64,000 nucleotides of DNA. Origin: Symsagittifera roscoffensis (taxonomy: Eukaryota; Xenacoelomorpha; Acoela; Convolutidae). The DNA is taken from contig NC_087068.1 of assembly GCF_963678635.1 (NCBI RefSeq), forward strand, positions 14,635,872-14,699,871, in the 5' to 3' direction. The notes beneath the pieces are model-generated. The model was given only the letters and a program-made list of their open reading frames with translations, searched no databases and was not told the origin of the DNA. Shown one piece after another: positions 45,697-57,659 of the stretch. How positions within the stretch are numbered: the first letter of the stretch is position 1; the number at the start of each line of letters is the position of its first letter. Made by a program: the position numbers and the translations under genes.

Positions 45697-45753
45697 TGTC
45701 TGTGCACTACTTCGGTAACGTAAGAACAACACGTAATAGAATCAATTTTAATT
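45697..45753 (-). repeat. 5' LTR (right copy), cut by the gap
   Basis: Starts TGTCTGTGCACTACTTCGG and aligns for 57 bp with the left LTR, then enters the N run. The rest of the LTR, any target duplication and possibly host sequence are in the gap. Confidence 0.75.
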
Positions 45754-45953
45754 NNNNNNNNNNNNNNNNNNNNNNNNNNNNNNNNNNNNNNNNNNNNNNN
45801 NNNNNNNNNNNNNNNNNNNNNNNNNNNNNNNNNNNNNNNNNNNNNNNNNNNNNNNNNNNNNNNNNNNNNNNNNNNNNNNNNNNNNNNNNNNNNNNNNNNN
45901 NNNNNNNNNNNNNNNNNNNNNNNNNNNNNNNNNNNNNNNNNNNNNNNNNNNNN
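45754..45953. other. Scaffold gap (200 N)
   Basis: Exactly 200 N, probably a fixed-size placeholder. All open frames spanning it are artefacts. Confidence 0.99.
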
Positions 45954-46146
45954 CTCTGGTGGCCCAGACACAGGCGGGGATCAAACCCCCCTCCCAGCGA
46001 CATCCAGTGTGGGCGACGCCTAACCAGATGCGGAAACAGTTCGAGGACAGGGTCAACCTGATGTTGGAGAAGGGAGACGCGGACAACGATGGGTTCATCA
46101 GCAGACAGGAGTTCAAACAGATTATTGTCGACCACTTCAGATACAG
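45954..46146 (+). CDS. EF-hand protein, internal exon (5' end in gap)
   Basis: Reads LVAQTQAGIKPPSQRHPVW, then QFEDRVNLMLEKGDADNDGF and ISRQEFKQIIVDHFRYR. DADNDGFISRQE is a canonical 12-residue calcium-binding EF loop (D1, D3, D5, E12). The exon is GC-rich compared with the surroundings and ends ATACAG|GTTAGG in phase 2. That matches the acceptors of the two downstream terminal exons at 49807 and 53892. The start is lost in the gap. Confidence 0.8.
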
Positions 46147-48149
46147 GTTAGGCATTTTTTGTCCCACCGCCCACTCAACTGATTGTTTTCTTTAAACTTT
46201 CCAATTCTTTCGCAAAATCAGAACATTTTGTTCTTCTTGCGTAGGAATTGATTACTATTTTGTATTTAGAATATGAGTTATTGAACGAATGGGATGCTAT
46301 TTCATACTCATGTTTGGAATTTTTCTTTTTTGTATCGATAGTAAAGATTTTATTTAGCTCAATTTTTTTGCCCGCTTAGAGTCGCGTTTAAATTTAATTG
46401 AGAAAAGTGTGGCCTTAAAATTATGCTTTACTTTTAGATTCAAAACTGATTTAATTATTTTAATACATAAATCGAAGCTCAAACTTTCCCTAATCTACCA
46501 GAAATGTAATACATTAAAAACTGTTCTGCAATTTTAATTTAAAAAATGGATTCATTTGCCTAGCAGCCTCAGTCGAACAACGGCCTGGTTTTGTAAAGTT
46601 CTGTTAGTTGCATAAAAAATATGTTTATTTATCAAAAGCCAATCGGTGGTGAAGTGGTTACGTTTTGTCTGGGCTTCTCAATCATTAGGTCCGATGTTCG
46701 GGGCCCACCATGATCCGTGCTCGTTGCTTGCGGGCGAGGCAACATTACCAAGCCCTGAAAAACAACCAAAAAAGTTGCCTGTAGTTCTTCAGCAGTGGCA
46801 CAACAGCGGTGCTTCGTGATAACTGAACAAAAGCCCTAAAACAAGTTCAAAAAAATAATCTATGAAAAGATTATTAGTCGATAAACGAGCTTCCGACAAT
46901 TTTGAAGTCTATTTTATTCGGAACAAAAAGCAATTAATTCTTTAACCGGTTTAGATAAAAAGTGTTTGATCAAAAAATTTAATGAGCATTATTCATATCT
47001 GGAGGTTTTCTGATGCTTTAATTTGGCTAAAAATTACTGATATGCTAGTAGTCATCCATAAAATTGGGAATAATAAAAGAAATAAATTTAACCAAACAAA
47101 GTTTCTAGAATACGCTCGCTCCGTGTTTAAAGCAAACATTTTTTTTCTGTTTCCGCTCAATAAAAGAATTGAAAATTTTTTAGAGCGAATTTATCCAAAT
47201 AATCAAACAGGGATAGCCGGTTTCTGTGCTACTTGCACAGAAAGTTCCAAACATTTTCATAAAATTATATTCTTTTTTTTTCAAAATTATATTGTTTTTT
47301 ATGTGGATTAAAAACAACAAAGTTGCGTAGAAATTAGTGAATTAGGTATGATCGACGATATTTGTAGCTAAAAAATATTTTGAAAAGTGAAAAAAAAAGT
47401 TTTTTCTAAATTTTTCACAAAAATTTTGGATTTTTTCCGAAAAATTTATTAGTGCCAGATAAACGCTAAATGAAACATCCCAAGCCAGTTTTATCTTTAG
47501 TAAAAATAAGTTTTTGTATCCTAAAAGTCTTAAAAAGTAAATTTCCATATAACGAACAAGCGTTACTCGAATGCGTTACTGGTTCGAATTTAGAATAATT
47601 ATCAAAAATTTCAAAGCAGTTTTTCTACACGGAGACATCTTTTTGAAAAATTTGTAAGGTCGTTTGAAATACGACTGAAAAAGTTCTCATTTTGATGATT
47701 CTTCGATATATCAGACTTTCCGTGGAAAACAAAAAAAAAGAAAAATTACCCGATTACAAAGTTCTTCCCGATTTTTCAATGGTAGTAACAATCAAACATT
47801 TTCCTGCTTAGCTTGAAATATTTGAAGTTCATGTTAGATGCTCCCAAAATAAATCGCATACTGTAGGTTTCCGCTTCATTTCAACATAAAAATTGGATCT
47901 TCTCTTATCAGGGCAAACTGTTAAGTTAATCCGACGGTCTTTTTGCTTGTCTTGGATCATTTTTGATGTTAAAAAAATTGATAGAGCTATATATGTCAAA
48001 CTGTTTGTTTTTTTACGGCTCCACAGCCAATATCATTTACTATCAGTTACATCTTGATTTTCAAAGAATATAAGTGAATTAAACTTGATTTTGAAGTTTT
48101 TCTGTTTTCGCTTGAAGATGCTGATTCGTTGTCATATTTCCAATCCAAA
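46147..48149 (+). other. Intron of the EF-hand gene, 5' part
   Basis: AT-rich intronic DNA after the donor at 46147. Apart from the SINE-like sequence near 46640, I see no gene or recognised repeat; the open frames at about 46980-47550 are A/T-rich and unconvincing. Confidence 0.6.
46640..46840 (+). repeat. tRNA-derived SINE-like sequence
   Basis: A-box-like GGTGGTGAAGTGG (46645-46657) and B-box-like GGTCCGATGTTCG (46688-46700) lie in a GC-rich island within AT-rich intron. A non-tRNA body (GCTTGCGGGCGAGGCAAC, CAGTGGCACAACAGCGG) and an A-rich end follow. The cloverleaf is not intact. It appears different from the element at 1171. Confidence 0.45.
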
Positions 48150-48612
48150 CGGTTCAGGTATTAACAATTCTAACAAGACTCCTCATATCAGGGCGAAGCC
48201 CTGAACCTTCCGACTGCCTTTTAAGATTTATGGAGCAGTTATAACATAAATATCACTAACAAATAAAATGTAAGAAAAAAAAAGATTTTTTTTCTCTAAA
48301 ATTTGAATTTTTTTTACAAAATCATCCCCCCCCCCATATGAACCACAAAAAAATAGATTTCGCTCTTTGTAACAAATCAATTATGGCAAATAAGTTTCAT
48401 GTGGCAAATCTTTAAACCCCCATAATTTTACGAAAAACGATAACAGGTAAAATATCTTTTCAAATTGAAACCCAGGACAACAATACCTTTTGAATGATAT
48501 AAAAAAAATTCAGTCAAAAATGGCTAGTTAAAAGTCAAAATTTGTCCGAAGAAAAAAAACCCACCCCAAGCACAAATATTCCGTTACTTTCGTATCGAAA
48601 GTCGGAACAATA
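48150..48612 (-). repeat. Dispersed repeat copy B (inverted relative to copy A)
   Basis: Reverse-complement relative of 5519-6075, sharing GGAGCAGT, AAATCATCCCCCC, TTTCGTATCGAAAGTCGG and other blocks over about 430 bp with scattered substitutions and indels. It is not interrupted here. It lies in the intron of the EF-hand gene. Confidence 0.75.
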
Positions 48613-48739
48613 AGCATTGATTTAATTCAATTAATATTATTTAATCTATGCTCGAAACTTTTGCAATCAGTTTAATGACACGAGTTGTTAGTAACTTGTC
48701 AATATCCGAAGTTTCTAAATTATAAATATCTAGATTTTA

Positions 48740-49420
48740 TTCGCAAGAAAACAGCGGCCAGGAAAAAAATCAGAAGAGCTGCCTAACCAAAAAATTATAT
48801 TACGAAACAAATTGAATCGAAACACCATATCCACAATCTATCCACTAAATCAGAAACTGTAACTTGACGTTTTGGCATGCGGGTGTGGTAGCCTTTCTCT
48901 CTCAGCTAAAATATCAAAAAAGTTACCTAGCCAAAAAATTGTAGAACCAAACAAATAGAATCAAATCACTAAATCCACAATTTCCCCGCTAACTCCGTTG
49001 TTATAACCTGAGGCTTTGGCTTGAGGATGAGGTAGCCGTTCTCGGCCCAGTAAAATAACCAAAAAATGCGTAAATAAAAAAGTGAATCGAATCACTGTAT
49101 CCAGAGTATCTCCATTAATATCGTTGTTGTAAATTGAGGCTTAGGCTTTTGGAGGAGATAGCATTTCTTAGCCGAGAAAACTATTTCAAAAAGCTGTCTC
49201 GTGAAAAAAGTTTTATAACCAAAAAAACTGAATTGATGACTACATTAACAATCTCTCCGCTAACTTAAGATTTTTGCGTTAGTGTCAGAATTACTGAAAA
49301 AAATGTATAACAAAAAAATAGATCGAATCGCTATTTTCACAAACTCTCCTATTACACCGAGGTTGTAACTTGAGGATTTGATAGCATTTCTCACCCAAAA
49401 AATGGTAATGACCAAAAAAA
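48740..49420. repeat. Intronic minisatellite, about 130-bp unit
   Basis: Five or so diverged units share GGTAGCC-TTCTC, TAAAATA-CAAAAAA, GAATC-AATCACT, CCACAAT-TC-CC-CTAA and GTTGT-ATAAC-TGAGG. The array is repeated in part at 52985-53480 within the duplicated block. No coding function. Confidence 0.65.
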
Positions 49421-52400
49421 ATTGGTATGTAAAACTTTACCAGGTTCGCAACAGCTGTTTTTCGTTATGTGAAGAGCTCGATGGTTTCTCTATTGTATTA
49501 AAAGAATTCAAACGCAAGTAACACGAGCCCGGACAGTTAAAAAGGTACGGAGTTTTTGTCAGTTGGATTACGTGAATAACAAATGAGCGCTCCGAATTTT
49601 CAACGCTCTGAAAATTTTTTCCTCTTTATACTTTTTCGAAATTTATTTCTTGCGCGTTTCATTACGAGCGCAAACTGTGTTCTCATAACCCTCGCTGAAC
49701 AGTACGTGAACATATCTGGTTTCCGCGTACATTTTTGCCGAATCCAGTTCAACAAACAAGCTTTTATGCTTTTTTGAAATTGGCAAAACTTCAAAGTATG
49801 TGTTAGGGTGGAAGCGCAAGAAGGGGAGGCACTGCACCCGAAAGACTTGAGCAGACTGGAGAAGAGAGCCTACAAGCTGTTCAAGAAATTCGACAAGGAC
49901 AACAACAAGAAGCTGGACATCGATGAGCTGAGGAACTACTTCCACAAGCAGATCATCGAGGACGACGAAGAGGACATCATCGAACAGGCTCTCTTTTTAT
50001 GAGTCATCGAACTCCATCATCATGATCACGGCGATAGTCACATGAACCCTCATAATATCACAAGACCCTAGCATACAACAAGTGACACATCGTCTAACTG
50101 TATCTGTGCTTTGGCACTTGACGCTTGAATATTTTTTACAGAGTACGCTAAGCCAAGTAGCCTTCGTTAAAAACTGAGATCTGCCTATCAACTCAGAAAG
50201 ACTTAAATCAGGGGCGGATTTGGGGAGGGGCATACGCTCATTCTTAAGATTGCCTCACCCTCTGGTTTTATTTAACGAAAATAAATTTTGGCACAAGCAC
50301 CCGATAATTTCAAGGCAGCTTCAATACATGCTACATTTGGGGGGAGGGGCGATGCCAGCCCAAACCTTAAGCAGAAATCAACGGAAAATTTCGCCTACGT
50401 TTTTGTGGCGACTTAAAAAAATATCAGAAAAAAATTTTCTCGAATTAAAAAAAGGGCAACAACTTTTTTTAATGCTTGCTTCTGTGAATCCGTCCCTCGA
50501 GAGTTTTCTAAATCCACCCTTGAATTGAACAACTAAAGATGACTATACTGCTTTATGATTATAAATCTTTAAGTTTTAATGATATCTGAGCATGCTGAAT
50601 TTTTTGAATCTATTTACTGATGTGACTCTTATCTGTAAAATTGGCCCAGATTTCTAAAAAAACTGCTTTTTAAGCTCAACTTGTTTTTGAACTCAAGCAC
50701 TAGGGTTGAGTTTTAGGCGCATAATGACTCAAGAAAATAACGTGTTCTTATAGTCACTAAAAATAATTAGGATCTTGTTAACTATTCCCACCCCCCTATT
50801 GTACCTTGCAACGAATCCCCCCCCCCCCTATAAATAAAGAATTGACCAGTTAAGCATATACGAATTTTGTACCTTCCCGGGTCGAAGTCCCAGACTCATG
50901 TCCAGACTTTAAGGGTCGCGCCACATCCGGATTTAGACCCAAATTGCATAGTCGCGCCGAGTTTGAGTCTGGTATTGCAATAGGGTGGATTGTTAAAAAG
51001 ATCCAATAATTATAAAACAATAAAATATAAGTACATATATAATATTGTAAATACAGAAAATATAATAACAACAATAAGGCAGAAAATACAAAAGTTCATT
51101 AAATGACACTTTAAAACTATAAATATATTACTCTTCAATTAATGAGTTTTGGAAATAACCATTAGTAACACATTTTTAAACGCACATTCTTCAAATTACT
51201 GCCACAAAATTCCAAAGTTTGTTTTCAATTTGATCGCCTAATCAAGTTGAAAACCTTGAATCTTTGACGCACAAAAACTATAACGCACAAAAAAGAACAA
51301 AGATACTTTTAATCGACTGGCATTTTTTGCTTACGCTACAATTTTTTAATTGCTTCCCGTTACTTTAACACTATGACGGTGAAGTTAACATGACATTCTG
51401 GGTTCAAGACGAAGACTGCCAATTTTGGTAAACTCCGAAATTGACAACGCTTTTGAATAGCTGATGTTTTAGAACTAGCTCGAGTTTTTTTAAACGCGTC
51501 ATTCTTATTGAAAAACATGGTATTGTTTTCCTCACTATCGATGCCTGTAATTAAACCAGAAAAACTTTGAGGATTTAATGTTAAACGAAATGAAAGGTAA
51601 ATTAATTCCAGTTGAAATGAAACGTTTTCTATCTACCCATTGATTGGTGTTGATGTAGGAAATTATACATTGAAACGCAGCAAAAAAAACACGGCGCTTT
51701 TAACAGAACCTGATCAAACGCCCTAAATAAGGTAATATATTCACCAAAAAGAAAAACTATAATAATTGAGTGAATTATTTTGAGACTGTTATGGATGTTG
51801 CATAATAACTACTCAATTCTAAAGGTTCATGTTTGTTCTGATTTTTGAGTAAAAAAATAAGATAACATTGGAGCCAGCTAGAAGTTTTTCTTCAAAAAAG
51901 TTTGGTTAACAAAAGAAGTAACATAAATAGACGAACTTTTTTGTCATGTCTAAGATATCTATCGCAAAATAAAAAAGAATTAAGTTCAAAATTAGATAAT
52001 AATTGTTCTTGTATCAATTCTTATAAATTCACGGGTCTTTAATTTTTTTTTCGAAATTACCGATGCGTTTTATTTGGTTTCGGTAGTTTTGGAGCCGAAA
52101 CCAATTTCCTTGAAAAGAAGCCAGAATCATGCACGCTTTTAAGGCTTTTATGAGACCTAAACATAGCAATGAGCAGCAAATAGATCCTAAAGCAAAAAAA
52201 TTTTGAAGAAATGGCGACAATATTCACTCCTTTTGTTTGATATTATTTAAGCTTTCACAAACACGCTAAAAAAGTGGATATTCGTCACTAACGCTAAAAA
52301 AATTTTGCTTGTTTGAAAAAAAAACCTTATAAACATTTTAAGATAGTTGCTTGAAATTTTTTTCCTGAACAGAAAAATCAAAATGTTACGCTTCAGATAT

Positions 52401-52940
52401 TGTTTTGAAAAAGTTTAAGTAGGTTTTCGAAATTCTCGTTGTAAGTCAAGCAGGCAATTTTTATGCTATTTCAAATTTTAAATTTTGTTTCATTGTTATG
52501 ACAGGACAAAATTCTTGAAATATACTTTTCAGAACCCATATTTGATTTAAAGAACGCGGAAAACGATTTTAAAAAGCTTTAAAGAACTTTTTTTTTCTTC
52601 AAGATCTCGGCTGTTTTTTGAGATTTGATAAACTTGAATGTTAAGTTTCTCGTTTCTGTGGTTGATGTACTGAAGCGACTATCAAAGCCTATGGAAAACA
52701 AAGGTAGAAAAAATTAAGACAGTACATATAAGTAGAATATGCCCAGTATCAGTTTTAACCGTGACTTTGTCAAACATTGTTTCACTATTATGTCCGATTT
52801 AGAAAAAATTTTAACTCGGAAGAATTTTCTATGGAAATAAAAAGTTGTGAAGCTCCCTAGAAATTTTCAGCCCCCTTAAATTTAAGTTTACATTTATTAA
52901 AAAAAAAAAAATTTATTTTTGAAAAAAGCGTTAAAAGAGC
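48879..52940 (+). repeat. Tandem duplication around the EF-hand last exon, unit 1
   Basis: Matches 52985-55537 over most of its length: 48879-about 50490 with 52985-about 54445, and about 52100-52940 with about 54600-55537. The middle part (about 50490-52100) has no counterpart in unit 2, so it was deleted there or inserted here. The units are separated by 44 bp. Confidence 0.85.
49807..50002 (+). CDS. EF-hand protein, terminal exon copy 1
   Basis: The acceptor TGTGTTAG precedes G-GTG-GAA; the phase fits the 46146 donor (AG|G gives Arg). It encodes VEAQEGEALHPKDLSRLEKR, AYKLFKKFDKDNNKKLDIDE, LRNYFHKQIIEDDEED and ends ALFL-stop. FDKDNNKKLDIDE is a second EF loop (D1, D3, N5, D9, E12). The protein tail is acidic and helical. 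Two EF-hands plus a C-terminal acidic helix suggest a small calcium sensor or buffer; the exact family is not identified. Confidence 0.8.
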
Positions 52941-52984
52941 ATCTACAGGTTCACAACAACGGTTCAAGACTGCCAAACGAAGAT
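50003..52984. other. 3' UTR and AT-rich DNA between the two last exons
   Basis: The first 220 bp after the stop is near-identical to the region after 54087, so it is probably 3' UTR. Further on are a C homopolymer (about 50817-50829) and an inverted pair CAGACTCA/TGAGTCTG around 50890-50975 with two GTCGCGCC repeats. The rest is AT-rich with no gene seen. Confidence 0.55.
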
Positions 52985-55537
52985 GCGGGTGTGGTAGCCT
53001 TTCTCTGCCAGGTAAAATATCAAAAAAGTTACCTAGCCGAAAAATTGTAGAACCAAACAAATAGAATCAAATCACTCAATCCACAATTTCCCCGCTAACT
53101 CCGTTGTTATAACATGAAGCTTTGGTTTGAGGAAGAGGTAGCCGTTCTCGGCCCAGTAAAATAACCAAAAAATGCATAAATAAAAAAATGAATCGAATCA
53201 CTGTATCCCGATCTTGTAAATTGAGGCTTTGGCTTGCGGAGGAGATAGCAGTTCTTAGCCGAGTAAATTATTTCAAAAAGCTGTCTCGTCAAAAAAATTT
53301 TATAACCAGAAAAACTGAATTGATGACTACATTAACAATCTCTCCGCTAAGTTAAGAAATTTGAGTTAGTGTCAGAATTACTGAAAAAAATGTATAACAA
53401 AAAATTGGATCGAATCACTATTTTCACAAACTCTCCTATTACACCGAGGTTGTAACTTGAGGATTTGATAGCATTTCTCACCCAAAAACGGTAATGACCA
53501 AAAAAAATTGGTATGTAAAACTTTACCAGGTTCGCAACAGCTGTTTTTCGTTATGTGAAGAGCTCGATGGTTTCTCTATTTTATTAAAAGAATTCAAACG
53601 CAAGTAACACGAGCCCAAACAGGTAAAAAGGTACGAAGTTTTTGTCAGTTGGATTACGTGAGTAACAAATGAGCGCTCCGAATTTTCAACAATCTGAATA
53701 TTTTTTCCATATTATACTTTTTCGAAATTTTTTACTTGCGCGTTTCATTACGAGCGCAAACTGTGTTCTCATAACCCTCGCAGAACCGTTCGTGAACATA
53801 TCTGGATTCCGCGTACATTTTGCCGAATCCAGTTCAACAAATAAACTTTTGTGCTTTTTTGAAATTGGCAAAACTTCAAAGTATGTGTTAGGGTGGAGGC
53901 GCAAGAAGGGGAGGCACTGCACCCGAAAGACTTGAGCAGACTGGAGAAGAGAGCATACAAGCTGTTCAAGAAATTCGACAAGGACAGCAACAAGAAGCTG
54001 GACATCGATGAGCTGAGGAACACTTTCCACAAGCAGATCATCGAGGACGACGAAGAGGACATCATCGAACAGGCTCTCTTTTTATGAGTCATCGAACTCC
54101 ATCATCATGATCACGGCGATAGTCACATGAACCCTCATAATATCACAAGACCCTAGCATACAACAAGTGACACATCGTCTAACTGTATCTGTGCTTTGGC
54201 ACTTGACGCTTGAATATTTTTTACAGAGTACGCTAAGCCAAGTAGCCTTCGTTAAAAACTGAGATCTGCCTATCAACTCAGAAAGACTTAAATCAGGGGC
54301 GGATTTGGGTAGAGGCAGACGCTCACACTTACTATTGTCTCATGTTCTGCGGGGTAAAATATCAAAAAAAAAATATCAGAAAAAACTTTTCTCGATTTAA
54401 AAAAAAAGGCAACCATTTTTTTTTGTAATTTTGATTCTGTGAAAAGTTTCAAAATTTCAACTAATTTTCTTCACATTATTTTTGGCAGATGATTTTGAGG
54501 GAAATGTTATGACCCAATAAAGAAAAAGATTCCCGGGGCTTAATTTTGTTCGATATTCTACCTGTTTTTTTTTTTGGTAAACTTCATCGAGAACAAATTT
54601 TGATAATTTCCTTGAAAAGAGGCCAGAATCATGCACGCTTTTAAGGCTTTTATGAGACCCAAACATAGCAATCAGCAGCAAATAGATCTTAAAGCAAAAA
54701 CTTTTAGAAGAAATGGCGACAATATTCACTCCTTTTGTTAGATATTATTTATGGACGTAATTGCAATTTTCGGTAAATTTAGTTTCGATCAATTTCAAGA
54801 GGAATGAATTGATTGGAAGTGATATGTTAACATTTTTCAGCATAGGCGCCTTGCGATTTTTTCGATGTTCATTTAAGCTTTCATAAACACGCTAAAAAAG
54901 TGGATGTTCGTCAATCACGCTTGATTGAAAAGAACCTTATAAACATTACTAGATAGTTGCCTGAAGTTTTTTTCCTGAACAGAAAAATCAAAATGTTACA
55001 CTTGAGATATTGTTTTGAAAAAGTTTAAGTAAGTTTTTGAAATTCTCATTGTAAGTCAAGCAGGCAATTGTTATGCTATTTCAAATTTTGTTTCATTGTT
55101 ATGACAGGACAAGATTCTTTGAATATACTTGTCAGAACCCATATTTGATTTAAAGAACGCGGAAAACGATTTTAAAAAATTTAAAGAATTTTTTTTCTTC
55201 AAGATCTTGGCTGTTTTTTGAGATTTGATAAACTTGAATGTTAAGTTTCTTGTTTCTGTGGTTGATATACTGAAGCGACTATCAAAGCCTATGGAAAACA
55301 AAGGTAGAACAAATTAAGATAGTACAATTAAGTAGAATATGCCCAGTATCAGTTTTAACCGTGACTGTTTCAAACAGTGTTTCACTATTATGTCCGATTT
55401 AGAAAAAGTTTTAACTCTGAACAATTTTCTAAGGAAATTAAAAAAATGTGAAGCTCCCTAGAAATTTTCAGTCCCCTTAAATTTCAGTTTACGTTTATTG
55501 AAATTTCTTTTATTTTTGAACAAAGCGTTAAAAGAGC
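52985..55537 (+). repeat. Tandem duplication around the EF-hand last exon, unit 2
   Basis: Second, shorter unit (2.55 kb). It carries the intronic minisatellite, a complete copy of the terminal exon and 3' UTR, and the distal AT-rich part. Non-coding differences are clearly more frequent than differences in the exon and 3' UTR. Confidence 0.85.
53892..54087 (+). CDS. EF-hand protein, terminal exon copy 2
   Basis: Same acceptor and phase as copy 1. It differs by a few bases: two synonymous changes, Asn to Ser at EF-loop position 5 (DKDSNKK) and Tyr to Thr in RNTFHKQ. Both exons are open with the same stop, so the gene could use either as its last exon. Position-5 Ser is allowed in EF loops, so calcium binding should persist, perhaps with altered affinity. 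Confidence 0.75.
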
Positions 55538-57659
55538 TTTAATTAAATCGCCTTTAGTTGTTAAAAGCTTTGAATGTTTTTGTTCAAATTTTGAACTATA
55601 ATTTTAAAGTTTTTTCATAGTGGAAAGCGTTTCTGCTCTGAATTGATTTTCGTTTGTTTCATGAAGAAGTCTTTGCCAGAAAAAACCTTATACTCCAATG
55701 AACAACAAATACCGGAAATCAAAATTAAACAAGAGTTTTTCCCGTAAAAATTTTTGTTCACAGGATGACTAAAATTTGGTCATCTCTACTTTCGTCAACG
55801 AACAGACAGATAAACAACAGACAATATTGGAGCATGTCTACATTTTGAATGCCCATTCTATGCGAAATTTACAAACAAGTTAACAAAATGTTGATTTCGG
55901 TATATTTTTCTTTCATTTTTTCAATTTTTATTCGCCCCCCCCCCTCGGCTGAAAAGGATATGGCTGATCATTGATCGGCTCAGAGGCCAGTTTTTAGTTG
56001 TTTGATGAGATAAACCAAAGTAAATGTAGGAAAAAATTTTGTGAAATCATTTTTTCTATAGTTTTTTCTACGGTTTTCATCTCTCTTTTTGTCGAATAGT
56101 TTGTCCTGCTATGTATGGGTTTCATTGCATATAGCGGAATACTTTGCTCCACAATTCTCTGTAAATTTTACAGTTGCACTTTTTTCTTTCTCAAATTTCC
56201 AAAAACTTTTTAAATTTTCTAATTATTTCGTGAAAAATTGAAAGATTTATTTTTTGATTTGTAGGTTCATTTCGACTTTTTATCGGAAGTGTGAGTAGTT
56301 TTGCTCCGCTTCTTTGTGAGTAGTTGTTTCTGAAAAATTTTAAAAAATTTCAGTTTCAATTGCGAAAATTGGATGAGGGCAGAATTACTTCAAAGGCAAC
56401 CTTCTAAATATAAACAATCTGTGCAGACATACATTAAGTCTTTTTAGGTATATGAACTTTATCTGAAATATAGCTTTGCATGCAAAATCTTTCACAAATA
56501 AAGCAGTTTTTCTTAATGAATCTTGTCCATTCCAATTTTCAAAGATTCTTATTTTTTTTCGAAAATTAAATTGGCTCAGAAGTTTTTCGAAACAACTGAA
56601 AATTCACGTTCGAGAAAAAAGCTCCAAAAAAGCAGATAGCTTCAAAAAGTTTTCAAATGCAAAGAAAAATCAAATTTCAAAGAAAAACAATCTTCTAATT
56701 TTAAAAAGTCTGTGTACGCATAATTTAGTTTTTTTAGGCATGTGAGTTTAATTAGATAAAAATTTATGAAAAAGCATTGGTCTAAATTCAAACATTCTGT
56801 GCAGGCAAGTTTTTTTTCAAGTATGTCAAATCTATATGAAAATCAGCTTTGCATCAAAAATGTTGTAGCTATATGGCACTTGTTTGCTCTTCGTAAGGAT
56901 TCTTTCGGGGACATTAATTCGAAACGTTAGAAATTTAATTTGAATTTTCAAATTTCAATCAAAATTTCAACTCAAAATGAAGTAAATGCAGTTGATCAAA
57001 AAGATCATTTTGCCATTTCTGCCCTAACTTTAATGCCAATTTTGAATTGTTTGGCGACTTCAAAATCTTTTTTGACTTAAAATTTGTGACATATCAAATA
57101 ACATTCAATCAAATTAATCGGAAAAATCGAGCAAAATGGAAGAATTAAAAATGCCTATTTCTATAACTGAGTGAGTTATTAGTAGACATTTGCGATTAAC
57201 AAGCTGGCTTGAATTTAGCCAAAACTATTCTGCCACACTTTTGCGAATTTTGGAATCAAAAATGTATCCAAAAAATGGGTTTTTGGCTTATTTATTTACA
57301 CTAACTAGAGTTAGAATTATCCTAACACTACCAGGTTCATTGCTGAGAAAGTTAGATTAAATTGAATCTCTTATGTGACTCAAGAAAGTGTAAGAGTAAT
57401 GTAGTCTCCGGAATATTGGCTTTTAAAAAAGTTGTTGTTTTTACTAAATAAAATACCGTTTTCGGACCACCCATATTGCCAGCAGTTGGATAATTAATAT
57501 ATACAGTGCTGATCAATTTCACTGCTGTCAGCAGATAAATCTTGAAATTTGAAAAGCTTTTTCTTGAAATAAGATTGACTTTTAACAAAAAGTATTAAGG
57601 ACAGCATTAAAAAAATTTATAGAATTATTTTGGTGACTTTTGTTTTTAAAATTTCAGGT
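54088..57659. other. AT-rich intergenic DNA
   Basis: It begins with the conserved 3' UTR-like 220 bp and the distal part of duplication unit 2. After 55537 the sequence is unique and AT-rich, with a poly-C run at about 55936-55946. No gene or RNA was recognised. Confidence 0.6.
56400..56870 (+). repeat. Three diverged copies of an 80-bp motif
   Basis: Shared order is TCTGTGCAG-CATA, TTTTTAGGTATRTGA, AGCTTTGCAT-CAAAA, at about 56415, 56700 and 56790. Similarity is weak and non-coding. Confidence 0.4.

Larger units (their letters stand above)
26585..45753 (-). mobile_element. Ty3/Gypsy LTR retrotransposon, internally rearranged
   Basis: A minus-strand element with domain order gag (Cys/His knuckle), aspartic protease, reverse transcriptase, RNase H, integrase and a further 3' reading region, which is the Ty3/Gypsy (Metaviridae) order. 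The left (3') LTR is 178 bp; the right (5') LTR runs into the scaffold gap. The interior is expanded by a tandem 6932-bp duplication and by repetition of a 1.41-kb gag-protease unit. Coding parts are broken in many places in every copy. The LTR pieces visible on both sides differ at about 6 of 57 bases, suggesting an old insertion, whereas the internal copies are nearly identical. Confidence 0.9.

Noticed and set aside
45675-46167. Open frames running through the N run
   Set aside because: They consist mostly of N positions and exist only because the gap has no stops; only the EF-hand exon after 45953 is real.
46640-46710. Functional tRNA gene
   Set aside because: The B box is degenerate and no cloverleaf forms; a SINE-like repeat fits better.
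46982-47311. 109-aa plus-strand open frame in the EF-hand intron
   Set aside because: A/T-rich, Phe/Asn/Lys-dominated, no conserved motif.
53686-54276. Minus-strand frames over the EF-hand exons
   Set aside because: They are the complement of the conserved exon and 3' UTR and appear in both copies for that reason.
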